This document shows, one piece after another, positions 21,370 to 34,343 of a stretch of DNA of 64,000 nucleotides. Origin of the DNA: Phyto melanocephala (lineage: Eukaryota > Arthropoda > Insecta > Diptera > Rhinophoridae); assembly GCA_941918925.1 (NCBI GenBank), contig OW799236.1, positions 17,831,474-17,895,473 on the forward strand. Direction: 5' to 3'. The notes under the pieces are model-generated. The model was not told where the DNA came from, made no database searches, and worked only from the letters and a program-made list of their open reading frames with translations. Positions within the stretch are counted from its first letter, which is position 1. The number at the start of each line of letters is the position of its first letter. Position numbers and translations under genes: made by a program.

Positions 21370-24115
21370 TATTTTTATTATTCTTCAATCATAAGCAAAT
21401 ATTGTTAACTTTCAAAATTAGTTTAAATTTGTTATTAAGACTCTTTTAGTTTTGAAAGTATAAATTTAAAACCAAATATTTAATTCTTAACTTGTTTGCA
21501 ACTTAAGTTGGTCAATAAAAGTTTAACGGCATATTATTATCTTTCAATCAATAGAAAATAAATTTTCACTAGTCCTTAGTTATAAGTTTTATGAGTGTGA
21601 GTTGTGTTAGCAGCCATTACAAAACTTATTCAATCAATTTGCTGTTAGAAAAAAAGTAGGTCTTTCGGATAAAATAGAAAAATGGCTGAAACGTGCTAAA
21701 TTAGCTAAATAGCCCAAGTGGTTAGAATTTAAAAAGGATATGAAAAACGAAAAACAACAAAAAAAAATAAATAATATGATTGCGAAAACGTAAAAAAAAG
21801 TTTTGAATTCCATTCAAAATATAAAATCAAAATTTAACTTAAAAAATGTTTTAATTTAATTTTATATGAAACAAAAATATATAAAATATTATAATTTCTT
21901 AATTGGTACTGGGCAGAAATATTATGGTCATAAAGTAAGAAAAAACAAAAATCACCCACAAAAAAAAAATAGAAAAAGTCCCTTTTTAGGTTTCCCATAG
22001 CAATGTATATATTCCTGGTTTAAAATGTTTAAATAACTATCCAACAATAAAATATTTTAATGGACATAATTTACGGTGAATAAATCTACTCTCTTTGCAT
22101 AAGAACAGATATATTCTGAAAAGTACCAAACGGTTTCCCAATTTCTACTCCAAATTACCCCTTTTCTACTTCTATATGAATGTGTTTTAATTTACACTAA
22201 CCTAAATGATTGTTTATGTCTCAGGAAACTCTTTACAAATTTCATTCGAATAGGTCTAGTTATTAGAAGTTACACATATCTTGCAGTGGTTTTCGCATTT
22301 GGGAACCTTTTCTGGCATCCTCGAAGTTTCCATAAATTCTACCTCAAAAATTGTCAATTTATGTCTTATTGTATCCCACCAGAAAAAAATTGGAAGTAGG
22401 GCAAAGTGAATTACATTTTAAAGACTTCCAAATTATTTGTGTAAAAGCAATAATTCTAAATGACTCCTTAAATGCAAAGCAATTTGTCATAAATGATGTG
22501 CTTAAAAATATATGCAACATCATGCAAAATATTTAAAACAATTCATGTAAACAAACAAAATTAACAGCGGATGCTTTTCACCATTTATGCATGAGTTCTC
22601 TGCACTTGGTTAGGTAAGTCCTTAAGTATACTAATTTGTTTTTCTTTACGAAACTTAGCTCTAATTACATTATGCTGATTACTCAAATAAATCTCTTTTA
22701 AATACTAGTCAATAATTTTCTAATTATTTTGTTACAAGTGATATTAATAAAAAAAACAATAAATTATTTGCTTAGGAAATTAGCAATTAACTGATAAAAT
22801 CTTTTAAGTGATTTTTGGAAAATTTTGTTGTTTATCAGTTTCAGTCTTGCCTTTAAAGAAGACAACAAACTATGATGTTTATAAATTTTATTATTGTTAA
22901 ACCAAAACCACATGTGTTTTGCATTTAATTACTTTCGATAAATAAGCTATTATTTGTTGGAGAAACTTATAATAAAAAAATACATTGACAAATTTAAGCG
23001 AAACAAAAATGAGATTATGACAAATAATCTACTCCCTAAATTAAACAATTTCTTTTGCAAAATATCACATAAAGTGTGGCATAAAATTGTGGCCTCAAAA
23101 TATACTTTGTATCTTAAAAATTCTATACAAATTGTTAAGATAGTTTAAAATATATTTAATTTTATTTACGAAGACCCATGGTGCGTATAAGTAATATTAA
23201 TTAGAAATATTTTACGAAATCTTTGTGTAACTTTAGTACTTTATATTAAATTTTTAAAATTTAAACGTTAAATTTAACTTAAGAGTTTTAGTTTTAAGTA
23301 TTGATAACAGAAAGTTCAAAAGTCTTAAGAAAAATTTCAAATAAGAATTTTAAAAAAGTCAGTTTGTAAATTTTTTAATTTTAAGCATTCAATGTTTTCA
23401 ATATTCGTTTAAGGAAGTGCGAAAAAATATTAAAAAATTATATGCTTTATGAATTAAAACAATCAATTTTGATAATACAAATTGCGCTTGTAAAATTTTT
23501 TGAGAATGACTTGGACAATGCTTGTTTAGCTGGCATTGTCCGATTTTTTCTTACCAGCATTGACAGAAGACTTCAGAAAACCCCACAGAATAAAGTTTAG
23601 TAGGGCCAATCTCTACAATATTTGGACGTTACCTTTAAGAGGTATAACTGCAATATATAGTTGAAGGAAGTTGCTTGAAATTGGGCAATATTACATGTAA
23701 CAAAGCTGCTTGCATTACATTTTTTTCCTTAAAGATTGTTTTCACTAAAATAATTATACTATCTACTTTCAGGTTGAATTTTTGCCACTTTTATACTACT
23801 TAACGTTTACGCAACTCTTATGTTCTTTACAACCTTAATAAGTAAATTTTTTCTGGCCTCTTTAACCTACCCTAAAGCGTTACTGTCAGTTCTTAAGATA
23901 ACACCAAATACTTACACGTTTTCATTAAGAATTTAGAACAAATTTATATTAACAACTTGAACAGTTTATCATAAAGTTTTATCGCAATAAAATAAACACA
24001 AACTTCAAACGCCTTCAAAGCATGTTTTATTTTTGTGTGACTATACCCCCTTACCCACACTCTTGCCTATAGCAAAACTACTATCATATTTAAGCCATAT
24101 TCATACCATACGAAA
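21370..24115. other. Unassigned AT-rich DNA
   Basis: No gene recognised. A copy of the 20-bp motif lies at 23181-23202. The ORFs at 22351 and 22954 are Lys/Ile/Asn-rich and without motifs. Confidence 0.3.
23181..23202 (+). repeat. dispersed 20-bp motif, copy 2
   Basis: GTGCGTATAAGTAATATTAA followed by TT; matches the motif described at 12990. Confidence 0.5.
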
Positions 24116-24496
24116 ATGAGTTCGACAACTCCGACAACAAGCAACAATTGTGATTATGGCTGGCAGACTTATAGACAAGAAGATGCATCGCAAAAGATTA
24201 TTCTACACAATCGTTCATTGATTACTTCATGGCTGCCTGCCACAGGATGTATAGAGAGAATAGATCGAAAGATAATTTGCCTTGGATTGAGGGGAGGGAC
24301 AAGGGGGTGGCTGAAAAACTTGTTAAAGCACGTAAATATTATTGACTATTACTGCATGTATTTGCTGTGTAAATACATACCAACGTATGTCGAGATAGAT
24401 AAATACACATATTATTTCTGTTTTTGTGCTGGTGGGAGTATTATAATCTGTACAATATCATGTTGGGTTTTGGTAATACTGAGAGATTTTCGGTGA
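24116..24496 (+). CDS. unrecognised ORF, possible exon
   Basis: A 126-codon frame starting AAAATGAG. Its first ~70 codons (24116-24330) have higher GC and complexity than the surroundings and a polar N-terminus (MSSTTPTTSNNCDYGWQTYR). The last ~45 residues are hydrophobic and Cys-rich. No family recognised. A GTAAAT that could act as a donor lies near 24330. It may be an exon, a conserved non-coding element, or chance. A second hydrophobic ORF follows at 24513-24713. Confidence 0.2.
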   Translation: MSSTTPTTSNNCDYGWQTYRQEDASQKIILHNRSLITSWLPATGCIERIDRKIICLGLRGGTRGWLKNLLKHVNIIDYYCMYLLCKYIPTYVEIDKYTYYFCFCAGGSIIICTISCWVLVILRDFR

Positions 24497-24713
24497 TTGT
24501 TTTTTTTTTTGAGTGTGTGAAAGCTGTTCAATTGTTATCATTGTTTTGTTGGTGTTAATGGCATTCTTGTCAGAATATATTGAGGGTTTTATTCATTACT
24601 GTACTCAATGCTTCAGGGGTAGAAAACAGCGATTTCCAACGTGGAGTACCAAAAGGGGCTTAATTTTGAAAATCATTTTTTTTATTGCGGTATTAATAAT
24701 TTGTCTCATTTAA

Positions 24714-26414
24714 TATGCTAATAATTATTAAATAATTAATTATTCATTGACAGAAGTAAAAGTTATTTTAGTTTTTTCAAAGAAATTCAAAAAAATTTTG
24801 TTATTTATCTTTTATTTTTTTTAACAAAAACCCTATTTAATTTGAAAGACATTTTTCTGCAGCTGTGCACAATAACAATACTAATAAAATTGGATTAGTA
24901 TTTTAGGAGTTATAAGCGCTCAAAATTGTCACTAACACATAAGCATGTGAGTATAACTTAACTTATCTTTACTTAGTTTGTATAACTGCTTGTAAAACAG
25001 TTACTTTTCAAACTATCCTTTTAAATTGCTGTGACGATGTGTATTCCTGTGACATATATTGGACTCACTAAAAACCACAATTTATAAAGAAATTCAAGTT
25101 ATGGCCTTTCCTTTAAAGACCAGCGATGCATGTAAAAATTGTTTCAGAATTAGTGTTGTTAGATTTTAGTTTCAACAGTTTAATTTAAATTTTAATTCAT
25201 ATTTACATTTATTAATTTACCTAAGTCTAATTTAATCTTAAATTATTTTGCACCATTGGCAATATATTGATATTATAAGCATTAAGGCACACCTTTAAGA
25301 TGTTTTTAAAACAATTATTTATAAAATTATTATTTATTAATTATTATTGAAAAATAATTGATCCGGCAACACAGTGTATGTATATATAAAGCAGCGACAG
25401 CAAGCAGTAGTTTTAATGGCATAAGACTAACATAAGTGAATGTCAAGTTGAATTAAAAAATAATAAAAATTAAAAAAAAAAACTTTTGTAATAAATGTGC
25501 TTAAGTAAGTAAACTTTTGTAAAGTAAATTTCAAATTTGCTAATTATTACTTGCAATTAAAAGAATCCCAGTTTGTTTAAAGTAAATAAACCAATATTCA
25601 TAAAAGATACAAAAGTAACAATATGTTTATTTACGTACATTTATTAAACGATTTTATTACAATAAAATACAAAAATAAAAAAAAAATATATAAAATTATT
25701 TAAAAAAAAAAAAAAAATCAAAAAATTAATAAAAATTTCAAAAATAATTATTCCTTTAGTTAAAAATAAAAGTATATTATGGTTTTAAATTAAAAAAGTT
25801 ATAAATATTACAGTCGCTGAATATGAAAATTCAAAAGAGCTTTACTCAGTTATTTATCGCCAATTTTGATACAAAAGTTTTTAAATATGGTTACTCACTC
25901 AGAGGCTTTTTATTGAAGAATTTATTTATTTAATGTTTTTTTAACAATTCCATTGATAGTTTTCCATTTTCATATTCATGAATATTAACTGTATTAAATA
26001 GGTAAAATAAATTTTTAGGAATTTTATGTTATCAAAATAGGATTATTGTTAATACTAAATGAACTGAAGAACGATATCAATTTAATGACTCTTTGTGGAA
26101 CACAAACAAATTTTAGAATTTTTTCAAATTCAAAAAAAAAAATAAATAAATAAAAATTAATAATTATAAATCGCATACTTTTTTGTTGATTGCATAATCT
26201 GTAAATGTAATTTTCTATAAAACTCTAATTGTATTTATTAATTATTGAAGGACACTTCTTATGAAATTTTTTCCTACTTTATTACCTTAAATAAATTATT
26301 ATGCCATTTTGAAGCTTTGCTATCTTTGTCTTTGCTATCGAAAACAATTTTCTAATAAAAAAAAAAGTTTCTATTATTGAAGCAAACACATCCTATTTTA
26401 TTTAGCTACACTCT
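24714..26414. other. AT-rich DNA holding a promoter-like site
   Basis: No coding sequence seen apart from the site at 25381-25510, listed separately. Confidence 0.3.
25381..25510 (+). promoter_or_regulatory. candidate core promoter plus non-coding first exon
   Basis: TATATAAAG (25381-25389) is followed by a short, less AT-rich stretch with AGCAGTAG (25401-25408, initiator-like). After about 95 bases comes a perfect GTAAGTA donor at 25505. The spacing from TATA to initiator is slightly short. Two tiny upstream ORFs (ATG-GCA-TAA, ATG-TCA-AGT-TGA) lie in the putative exon. No downstream acceptor or coding exon was found, so this is only suggestive. Confidence 0.3.
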
Positions 26415-26435
26415 AATTAATATTACTGATACGCC
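26415..26435 (-). repeat. dispersed 20-bp motif, copy 3
   Basis: Minus-strand match (GGCGTATCAGTAATATTAAT then T), 31 bases from the hairpin MITE copy 2. Confidence 0.55.
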
Positions 26436-26466
26436 ACTAATAGCCAAAATTGTGTTTAAACAAATT

Positions 26467-26571
26467 GGGCCGTATTCATAAAAAATATGAAGGCTTATTC
26501 GACAAATTTCTCTACAACATCTGTCAAATAAGCCTTTAATAAACCTAAAATATTTTTTATAAATATGGCCC
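26467..26571. mobile_element. hairpin MITE (family H), copy 2
   Basis: A 105-bp hairpin with arms GGGCCGTATTCATAAAAAAT and, in reverse complement, GGGCCATATTTATAAAAAAT. The inner block TAGGTTTATTAAAGGCTTAT followed by TTGACAGA is shared with 13077-13189. The ORF at 26406-26618 is a by-product. Confidence 0.8.
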
Positions 26572-26764
26572 ATTACCTTTATTTGTAAAAGGAATTTGTT
26601 TAAAATTTTTTTCTCCACTTTTAAAAATCAATTTTTACTTTAAACTAAAAACAATTATTTAATCAATTTATAGCTGTCACTTTATACTTTCAAATACCAT
26701 TTTAAATTTGATGAAGCAAATATTATTTAAACAAGATACATCGTATTTTCTTCAAATACCTTGT

Positions 26765-26785
26765 AATTACTAACACTAATACGCC
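26765..26785 (-). repeat. dispersed 20-bp motif, copy 4
   Basis: Minus-strand match GGCGTATTAGTGTTAGTAAT then T, one mismatch to the motif. Confidence 0.5.
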
Positions 26786-28325
26786 ACCAGTAACTTAATT
26801 TTTTTTATTATTTTATTGAGTTTATGATGCCTAAAAATCTTCTATTATTTGTAAAATTTAACTGCATAGAAAATTATTGAATAAAAAAATTGGTGTTTCT
26901 TGAACAACACAATACCTTGAAGTTAATTACAATAAACCTTCCATTTTAAGGACATTTGGTCCAAGCAAAGATTTAGAACCCCTGGTGTTAGCGATAAGTT
27001 TAAGTAAAGCGCTAAAGACATGATAGATGTACGAATATAATTCAGGAATAAATCAAACTTTGAAGAGTTATCGAAAATAAATGTAAAATATAAATTTTTA
27101 ATAAATAAAAGTTTCATCCATAAATTTTGTTTAAGAGTATAATGATAATGTTTTTGCTATATATGAATTAATATATTTATTTTTATAATTTTTTTTATAT
27201 AAACAGGGAATCTGTATATAAAAAATAAATGAAATTTTAAAATCCATAATTATTTTTAATTCTGTTAAAATTTTCTATTATTCATACGTCCGAGGTGCGT
27301 TCAATTTCGCTTGAAAAATTTAGTTTGATTTTAGGTCTACTCTTTTAGCAGATTTTATACCGTTCAATTTATATTGAAAACTTAATTTAATAATTATTTA
27401 TATTTGTATTGTATTTGTATTTCATATCAAAACTACATTTATATTTATTACCTTCCTTTTATTTCCTTTTACTTTCTTCGGTTTAACTGACTAAACATTC
27501 CTGTTATTTTGGCCATTTCAATTTCCTGCCGAAAAACAATTTCCGGTATCATTAGCTACAAATACAGGGGCATGATTGTTCAGTAAATACTGCTACTTTA
27601 TTCACTTCTTTTTATAACTGCTTAGCAAATATTAATGCTAATCAGCAATTTCATTGAATTTAATGAAAGTCTTTTGTAGGCCCTAGAGTAAAAGTTTTTA
27701 ATTTGCAACATTTGTTTCCCTTATTTTTATTTAATACAAAAGAAAAGTAAGACTCACTAATAAAGCTCTGAGGAAATATTACTCTTACTTACTTAGAGAA
27801 AATCACTAAAACACTTAATTGAATTTGCTTCCCCCCCCCCCCCCCCCTCTTAATAATAATAATTTGTAAAAGCCGTTTGCTCAATAAAAAAAAAAAATAA
27901 AAAATAATTAAGGCAAAACCACTGTTAATAACAGAAAATTGCTTTTAATAATTTTACTCAATTGTGTAGAAATTGGACAAAAGAAATCACTAAATTAATT
28001 ATGAAAATATATTTGTCTTTGTTAAGGCTCGCAAACAATATATATTAATTAGGAATCGTTGTAAAAGGAAAAGAGCGAAAACAAAATGAAACAAAAATCA
28101 AATAAGATTTAATTAAAAGGATGGGCCCTTAAACTGGCAATTATGAAAACCGCCAAACTGTTGTTTGTTGACATTTCTTCTGTTGTATTTACTTATTAAT
28201 TAATAAGAAATAAAAAATGTTTTTTAAGTAAATTATGTTTATTTTAAACATTAATAAAATTATTGCTTATGTTATAACTTTCAACATTTAAAGCAAAAGT
28301 TTAAAGTAAAAATTGTGTTAAAGGT
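26786..28325. other. Unassigned AT-rich DNA with poly-C tract
   Basis: No gene recognised. A run of 17 C lies at 27831-27847, followed by a short (TAA)n. Confidence 0.35.
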
Positions 28326-28346
28326 GGCGTATGAGTGTTATTAATT
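28326..28346 (+). repeat. dispersed 20-bp motif, copy 5
   Basis: GGCGTATGAGTGTTATTAAT then T. Confidence 0.55.
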
Positions 28347-29154
28347 CGTATGTCAATGAAGTTATTAGGCTGTACTTAATTCATGTATTCAAGTTTGCCC
28401 GAAATTTAAATAGAGTTTTAAAGACAATATCTTAAGCTTTGAAATTATTCAACAAATATTTAATTTATTTAAAATGGTTAAGGGAATTTTTACTATAGAA
28501 ATCAATACAAAAAAGACAATATATAAATAGCATAGCTTCAAATGGATGTTTAATAAAAAAATCTCATCCTTTTGCTGGCACAAAAACGGCAAACTCGTGG
28601 TGCTGACTAATATTCCTTCTTTAAAGTAAGTTTCGTTTGAAGAAGATAAACACCTTGTGGTCAATAATACTCCTCTCAAAAGACTCAACGTCTCAAAGTC
28701 TTTCAAATAATATTTTCTTATTTATTTAAAGTACTTAAACTAAAATCACCTTAAATTAATGATGTGGTGAACAAAGATTAATTGTATGTGCTGCAACACA
28801 GACAGCCTACAGACAGCACAATTGTGTTACACTTACATAATCTGACATTATATCAAATTAAGGAAATTAATTATGAAATTATTTATTGCAAATCAAAAAT
28901 ATTCAAGAAAATAAAAATGTTAATTAAATAACGAAAATTTATTTTATTAGGATTAATATGATTAGGGCCGAGTTTAGAATTTTATAATACCGAACAGTTT
29001 TATGACGAAAACTTATTTTATTGCATGCATATCATACTAAGGTTTATTTTATTTCCTACAAATCATACTTGAGTATATAAATGTAAAGCAAAAATATGAA
29101 AAAAATGCTGTTAATACATAGAAAGTTTTATTTTAATGATCTAAGGCCTACAGA

Positions 29155-29174
29155 ACGTATTAGTGTTATTAATT
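29155..29174 (+). repeat. dispersed 20-bp motif, copy 6
   Basis: ACGTATTAGTGTTATTAATT; one mismatch at the first base of the motif. Confidence 0.5.
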
Positions 29175-29954
29175 ATGACGTATTTTGTATTAATAACCAT
29201 AATTTGGGTATTAATCAAAGGATTTTAAAATTTTAAAATGCTTAAGAATGCAAAGAAGTTGATTTTTCATATTAAATAAGTCTCATTTTTATTTCCAGCT
29301 AAATAAAAATATTAGATTAATAAAAAATATTAGAGATTTTAGAATTTTTAAAAAAGTTGTTTTTTAACTTTCAACCCTTTATTTACTTTTAATCCAAGCA
29401 ACGCATTTTTTATGTTCTTTTTTGTGCCTGCTAATTTGCATATCATTTAATATTCTTTCATATTTTTTTAATAGCAGATTACGGCTTTTTTTTAGAGATG
29501 ATTTATGCTGGAAATTTCTTATCAGCAGCCAGTTTTTTTCTCTTTCTCGTAATAACTTTTGCTGAAACATATTTTAGTTTTTGGGCAGCCAGACGCATGA
29601 GACTTTACTTAATACAGTTTTTATTGTTATCTGGCCAATAAATTTGAAGCACTTAGAAGAAAAAACGAAAACAATTTTGTAATATTTATGACTGCGTCTA
29701 AGATTTCTTTAAAGAAATGTAAGCATATTTTGTATGCAAATGAGTCGAAGATAAAGGGATAGTAAAGTGAAAACATAGCATCTTCAATAAACTTAATTGG
29801 GGATAATATTTTAATAATTTTTAATTAAATAAGATTAAAATTAAATAAAACTCTTTTTTAAATGTTTTATTCAAGTAAGGAGATATTGTGGAAAAATATT
29901 GGAGTTGGATTTTTTAAAAGGTCTTTATAACAATAATGTCATAATTTTTAAGCT

Positions 29955-30035
29955 CGAAATCAGTTTTTGTATAAAAAAAATGTTTTATTATAGTCCAATA
30001 CTTCGTTACAACAGTGGGTAGCTTCTTTAGGAAAA
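29955..30035 (-). repeat. relic of the fold-back repeat at 56017-56412
   Basis: On the minus strand AAAGAAGCTACCCACTGTTG, then TAACGAAGTATTGGA, then further on CTGATTTCGAGCTT. The same words in the same order occur, better preserved, in the left arm at 56017-56140. Confidence 0.45.
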
Positions 30036-31925
30036 AAATAAAAATAACATTATAAAAAAATAAATATCAAGCCTAAAAATGAGAACAACATTTAAAAAAA
30101 AAGGTTAAAACAATTTTTATAACAGCGTTTTGATACAATACATTTGTTTTTGTTCGGAAGAGTAAGTGAATCTGTTAAAAAAAAAACAAATTAAGCTGTT
30201 CTTCATAGCAATAAAAAATAGATATTTTATTATTGCATTCGAAATAATGCCTACTTTAAGGGTTAAAAAATGTGGTTACATAAGTTTTAGGTAGTAAAAA
30301 AATAAATCGGCAACATGCTTTTAAAACAAACAGACCTTTATAAAACAGGGTAACAGTGAAGGTTATATCAAACACTGAATTAAATCAATTATAATTAAAA
30401 TTTTTATTAAAACTAATGAATCTACCTAAAAGTATACTGCTGGAAATATATGATAACCCCCTAATAATAGGCAATACTTTTTGCAAATCTTGTAAATAAT
30501 TTCTCTTGATTTATGTAAGAATTTCAATTTAACTTTAACTTAATTAAAAATGTCCAGTATTTTATAAGATTAATAAGACCATAAAATAATTAAATAAATA
30601 AACCCTAAAGTATGCAGTATTTTCAACAGATAAGTGCTCTTACTATTTATTATGTAAATATAATAGTGAATTAAAAGTGTATGTGTTAAGAGACCAATGC
30701 TTTATTGAATTTATTCAAACTATTTATTTACTAACCACTTCAGTTATTACAAAAGTAAATATATTTCAAGCATTTTGAAGTTTGTAAACTAAATAACAAA
30801 AATCCCTAAGGTATGCAATATTTTTTATATATTAATCAGTATATGTACAATAGCTTATGATAGTTAATGGAATGTTAACAGGAAATTAAAGAGATCCATA
30901 AAACTTTAACAAAATATTATACATAAATATTTTAATTTACAAATAACTTGTTACACACAAAGTATGCTATAGAAAATACACATTTTTTTATATGATACAT
31001 AACTAAGGCAACTATTTGTATGTGTTTTTATAACTATATTTAAATTAGTAAAAAAATGTTTTAATATTCAAATTAAAAAAAAAAAACAAAATAGTTTTTT
31101 ACTCCCTGAAGCAGGCAGTATTTTATCCATATTATACACAAAGTTTGTAGGCAACAAAAATAGACACTTTTCAAGGCACCAATTAGACGTACATTTGCTA
31201 AATGTTTTATACGAAAAAATGTTGTCTGTTTGTTTATTTAAAAAATTGTTTCACAGTTTTTTTTTCTGCGTTTAATACTCACAAAGTCTTTATTTTTTAA
31301 ACCAATATATCTTTGAAAACATACCTGCAAAGAAATAAAAAAACAAGTAATTAATAAAGTTCAACTATCAGAACAAGTCATTTTCATTTTAGCCAAACAT
31401 TTAAGAACTATTTAAAAAATGTTAAAGAAATGCATCACAACTTTTTTAAAAAATAAAACTTTTATATTTTTTTCCATTCCATTCCGATATTGTGACCACT
31501 CAGAAAGTATTTCAAAGTTTTGCTATAAAAAGAAGTTTCTTTTTTATATAATTTATTAAAAGATTTTCCTTTCATATAAGTCTTTTTCAACTTACGATTT
31601 CTTTTTTTTTTGTAACCAATTGTAAAAGTTTACTACTGTCAGTGTCATAACGGTTTTATTTGTTTTGTTACTGGTAGGGGGAAAAAAAATAGAACTGGCT
31701 AAAAACTATGACAGTTTTAGGGCAAGTCATAGCAATTGTCAACAGCAGTCAACACAATATGGCAATACAATAATTGGATTATTACTGAGTAAATGACATA
31801 TAAATACTTACAATCAGAAGGGGTATAAAAAACGATGTGAATACAAGAGTACAAGAGACCAAGAAAAATGAAGGCTTAACATTTTGCAAAAACAAAGGCT
31901 TTTGAAGTTTATTATTTATTATGAA

Positions 31926-32952
31926 ACAAGTAAGAGTGCTATATTTGTAAAATAGCCTCATCGTAGCTCAGGCTATATTTCAGATTTCATGTTATTCGTC
32001 GTTTTCTTTATTATTTACGAGGTCATCCTTTGCTTTCAATTTTTAGATAGTCAGCTGTATTCTACTGGTCGAGCCCTTTTATTTGATACACATATTGATG
32101 AATTTAAAAAAATTTTCCGCCATTTTGTTTAGTACGGCATCTTAGATTTTACACTTTTAATTTAAGACCAATATTGGGGGATCAACGGTGAACATTTTGA
32201 AATATCAGACCCGACTCATATATAAATTTAATGACCGCCAATTTGTAGTAGCGACCATCATGGATTTTTATTTGTTTTTAAAGCGTATTATATTGGTCTA
32301 GTCAAATACTTTCATTTCATACCCATATTGGCTCTCTCGGTTGTATAGAAACTGAAAAAATATTAATTTTCGTTTGTAAATTTTTGGAGAACACCGAAGC
32401 AGTTGTATTTTGGTGCTTATATCTCAGTTGGTTTAAAACCGATTTGTAACTTTTTTAGAAATAATTTGTGAGACCACGGTTTCTAATTTCGTGTCTTTAA
32501 TGTGTCCAAAAATTATTTAGGAGCTTGAACAATTTGATATATTAAAAAAATATATTATTTTATTAATAATTTTTGCCTATAACTTTGCCAATTAGTGAAC
32601 GGTTTGTCCAAAATTTTTCACAAACATATCTAGTGGCATATTATATCTGTAAATAGTCGCAAACATGGGCTGAAAAATTTTACTTTTGTGGTTTATTTGC
32701 TCATATCTCAGAAAGTTATGGGGCGACTATGCTGATTTGCAACACCGATCTGCTCCCGTATACTTCTGATAGTTTTATGCTACACACGCATCAGGACAAT
32801 GTCGAAGGGCTTCAAAAAAATCTCAACATACTCACGGACAGACGCACATTGCTCATTAGACTAAGCTTTAAAAAATTATATACTTTATGGGGTCGAAAAT
32901 GAATGTCAAGTAATGATAAACCTATGTACCCTAATACTCTCTGTGAAGGGTA
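31926..32952 (-). mobile_element. Helentron-like element, E-type core
   Basis: The 3' terminus ACAAGTAAGAGTGCTATATT is at the left and the 5' GTGAAGGGTA repeat at 32943-32952. The core contains CGCCATTTTGTTTAGTACGG, ACACCGAAGCAGTTG, TGCCTATAACTTTGCC and GAAAGTTATGGGGCGAC. Near the 5' side it has the family head (GATCTGCTCCCGTATA, ATATACTTTATGGGGTCG). It is about 1.03 kb and non-coding. Confidence 0.75.
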
Positions 32953-34343
32953 AAAAATAAGTTAAAACTTTTGGATATAAGTAGAGATATTTAAAAATTT
33001 AAAAGGTATTCCCTATGGCGTATAAGTAATATTAATTAGTTAATATTTGGTTTGAAAATGCTTTAGCGGCAAAATGCTTTAGTGATTCAACAATTTTAAA
33101 GTTTAATTCAACTAAGAATAAAGCGTTTTTGTTTAAAAGCAAAATAAAATATTTTTTTTTAATTTATTGAATCTTAAAAAATATATTTTTTAATTTATTT
33201 AATCTTACGTAAAAAAAAAGATTTTAAAAATTACAGCTTTTAAAAGAAGCCTTAAATATTTAAAAGAATTTTTATTTATATTCAAACTAAACTACTTCTT
33301 TATGAATTATATGATTTTTTTTTCAATGCCTTTTTCATGTTTTTTTAAATAAAAAAGAACTCCTATAAGAAGCATTATTAAGTTCTAGTTCAATAGACTT
33401 CTGCTAGCAGAAAAAAAATTATGCAGTATAAATGACACCACTTTAAATGACAAATATACAGATAAAATAATCTCTAAGAAGCCCCAGCAAAAAAAAAAAA
33501 AAGAAAATATTTCTTCAACATAAAACAAAGAAAATGGAAAATCTTCAATGTTAAAGAATGGTTATTTATATCAGCTTTCAAGGCAATATTTGAAAAACGT
33601 AGAAAATTACTTTTATTGTCACTTTTCTATCATTAAAAGGCTGAGAGACAAAATGCTGTATGCCAAGAAAATGTTGCAAGGAAACGGTTACAGTTTTTTT
33701 TTTATTGCTCTCAACTGTTTCCTGCAATTGTCCTGTGAAAGCGGAAGACAATATGACATGCTACAAATAATAGCAAGAATAGATAAATGTACTAATGCTC
33801 GTAGTTGATATAAATAATAATGACAAAGAAAATCTGTAGCGCAAAAACGGCAGTAAATCGCTGCGAAAAAAAATGAAAAATAAAATGAATGGAACAAGGT
33901 GAAAAAAAAATTAATTAAAGCTTTGGGGGCAGAATAATAATTAGAAAATAAAAAATTATACATTTAAATTTAAATTTTATACAATTGAATTGTTTAGTTC
34001 AATAATAAAAATTTAATTAAATTAAAGTGTGGGTGTGAGTTAGTTGATTTATCCTAAATGGTATTGAATATACAGCGTAATATAATTGAGAAATATTCTA
34101 AAAACATGACATCATTTTGCTTTAGAAACGTTAATTAAAACAAAAATTCGTCGATGTGCAAATAATTAATAACAGTTGGGATGAAAACAAGCCTGATAAA
34201 CCTAAATTGTTTAAATATGTTAGAAAAAACTGATATTAGAAGGAAATTTTTAAATTTTCAAATAAATTTATACTCCAGCTTTTAAGCTAAGGCAGGAAAA
34301 AGTACAAAAATTTCAAGAGTTTGGGTGTTCAAACGTAAAGTAA
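32953..34343. other. Unassigned AT-rich DNA
   Basis: Motif copy 7 is at 33017. The 86-codon ORF at 33548-33808 and its minus-strand partner at 33688-33963 have no recognised motif. Confidence 0.3.
33017..33037 (+). repeat. dispersed 20-bp motif, copy 7
   Basis: GGCGTATAAGTAATATTAAT then T; most similar to copies 2 and 3. Confidence 0.55.

Larger units (their letters stand above)
28347..31925. other. Unassigned AT-rich DNA
   Basis: No gene recognised. It holds motif copy 6 and a Penelope-like(?) relic at 29955-30035. The 85-codon minus ORF at 28449-28706 and the Lys-rich one at 29379-29570 show no motif. Confidence 0.3.
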
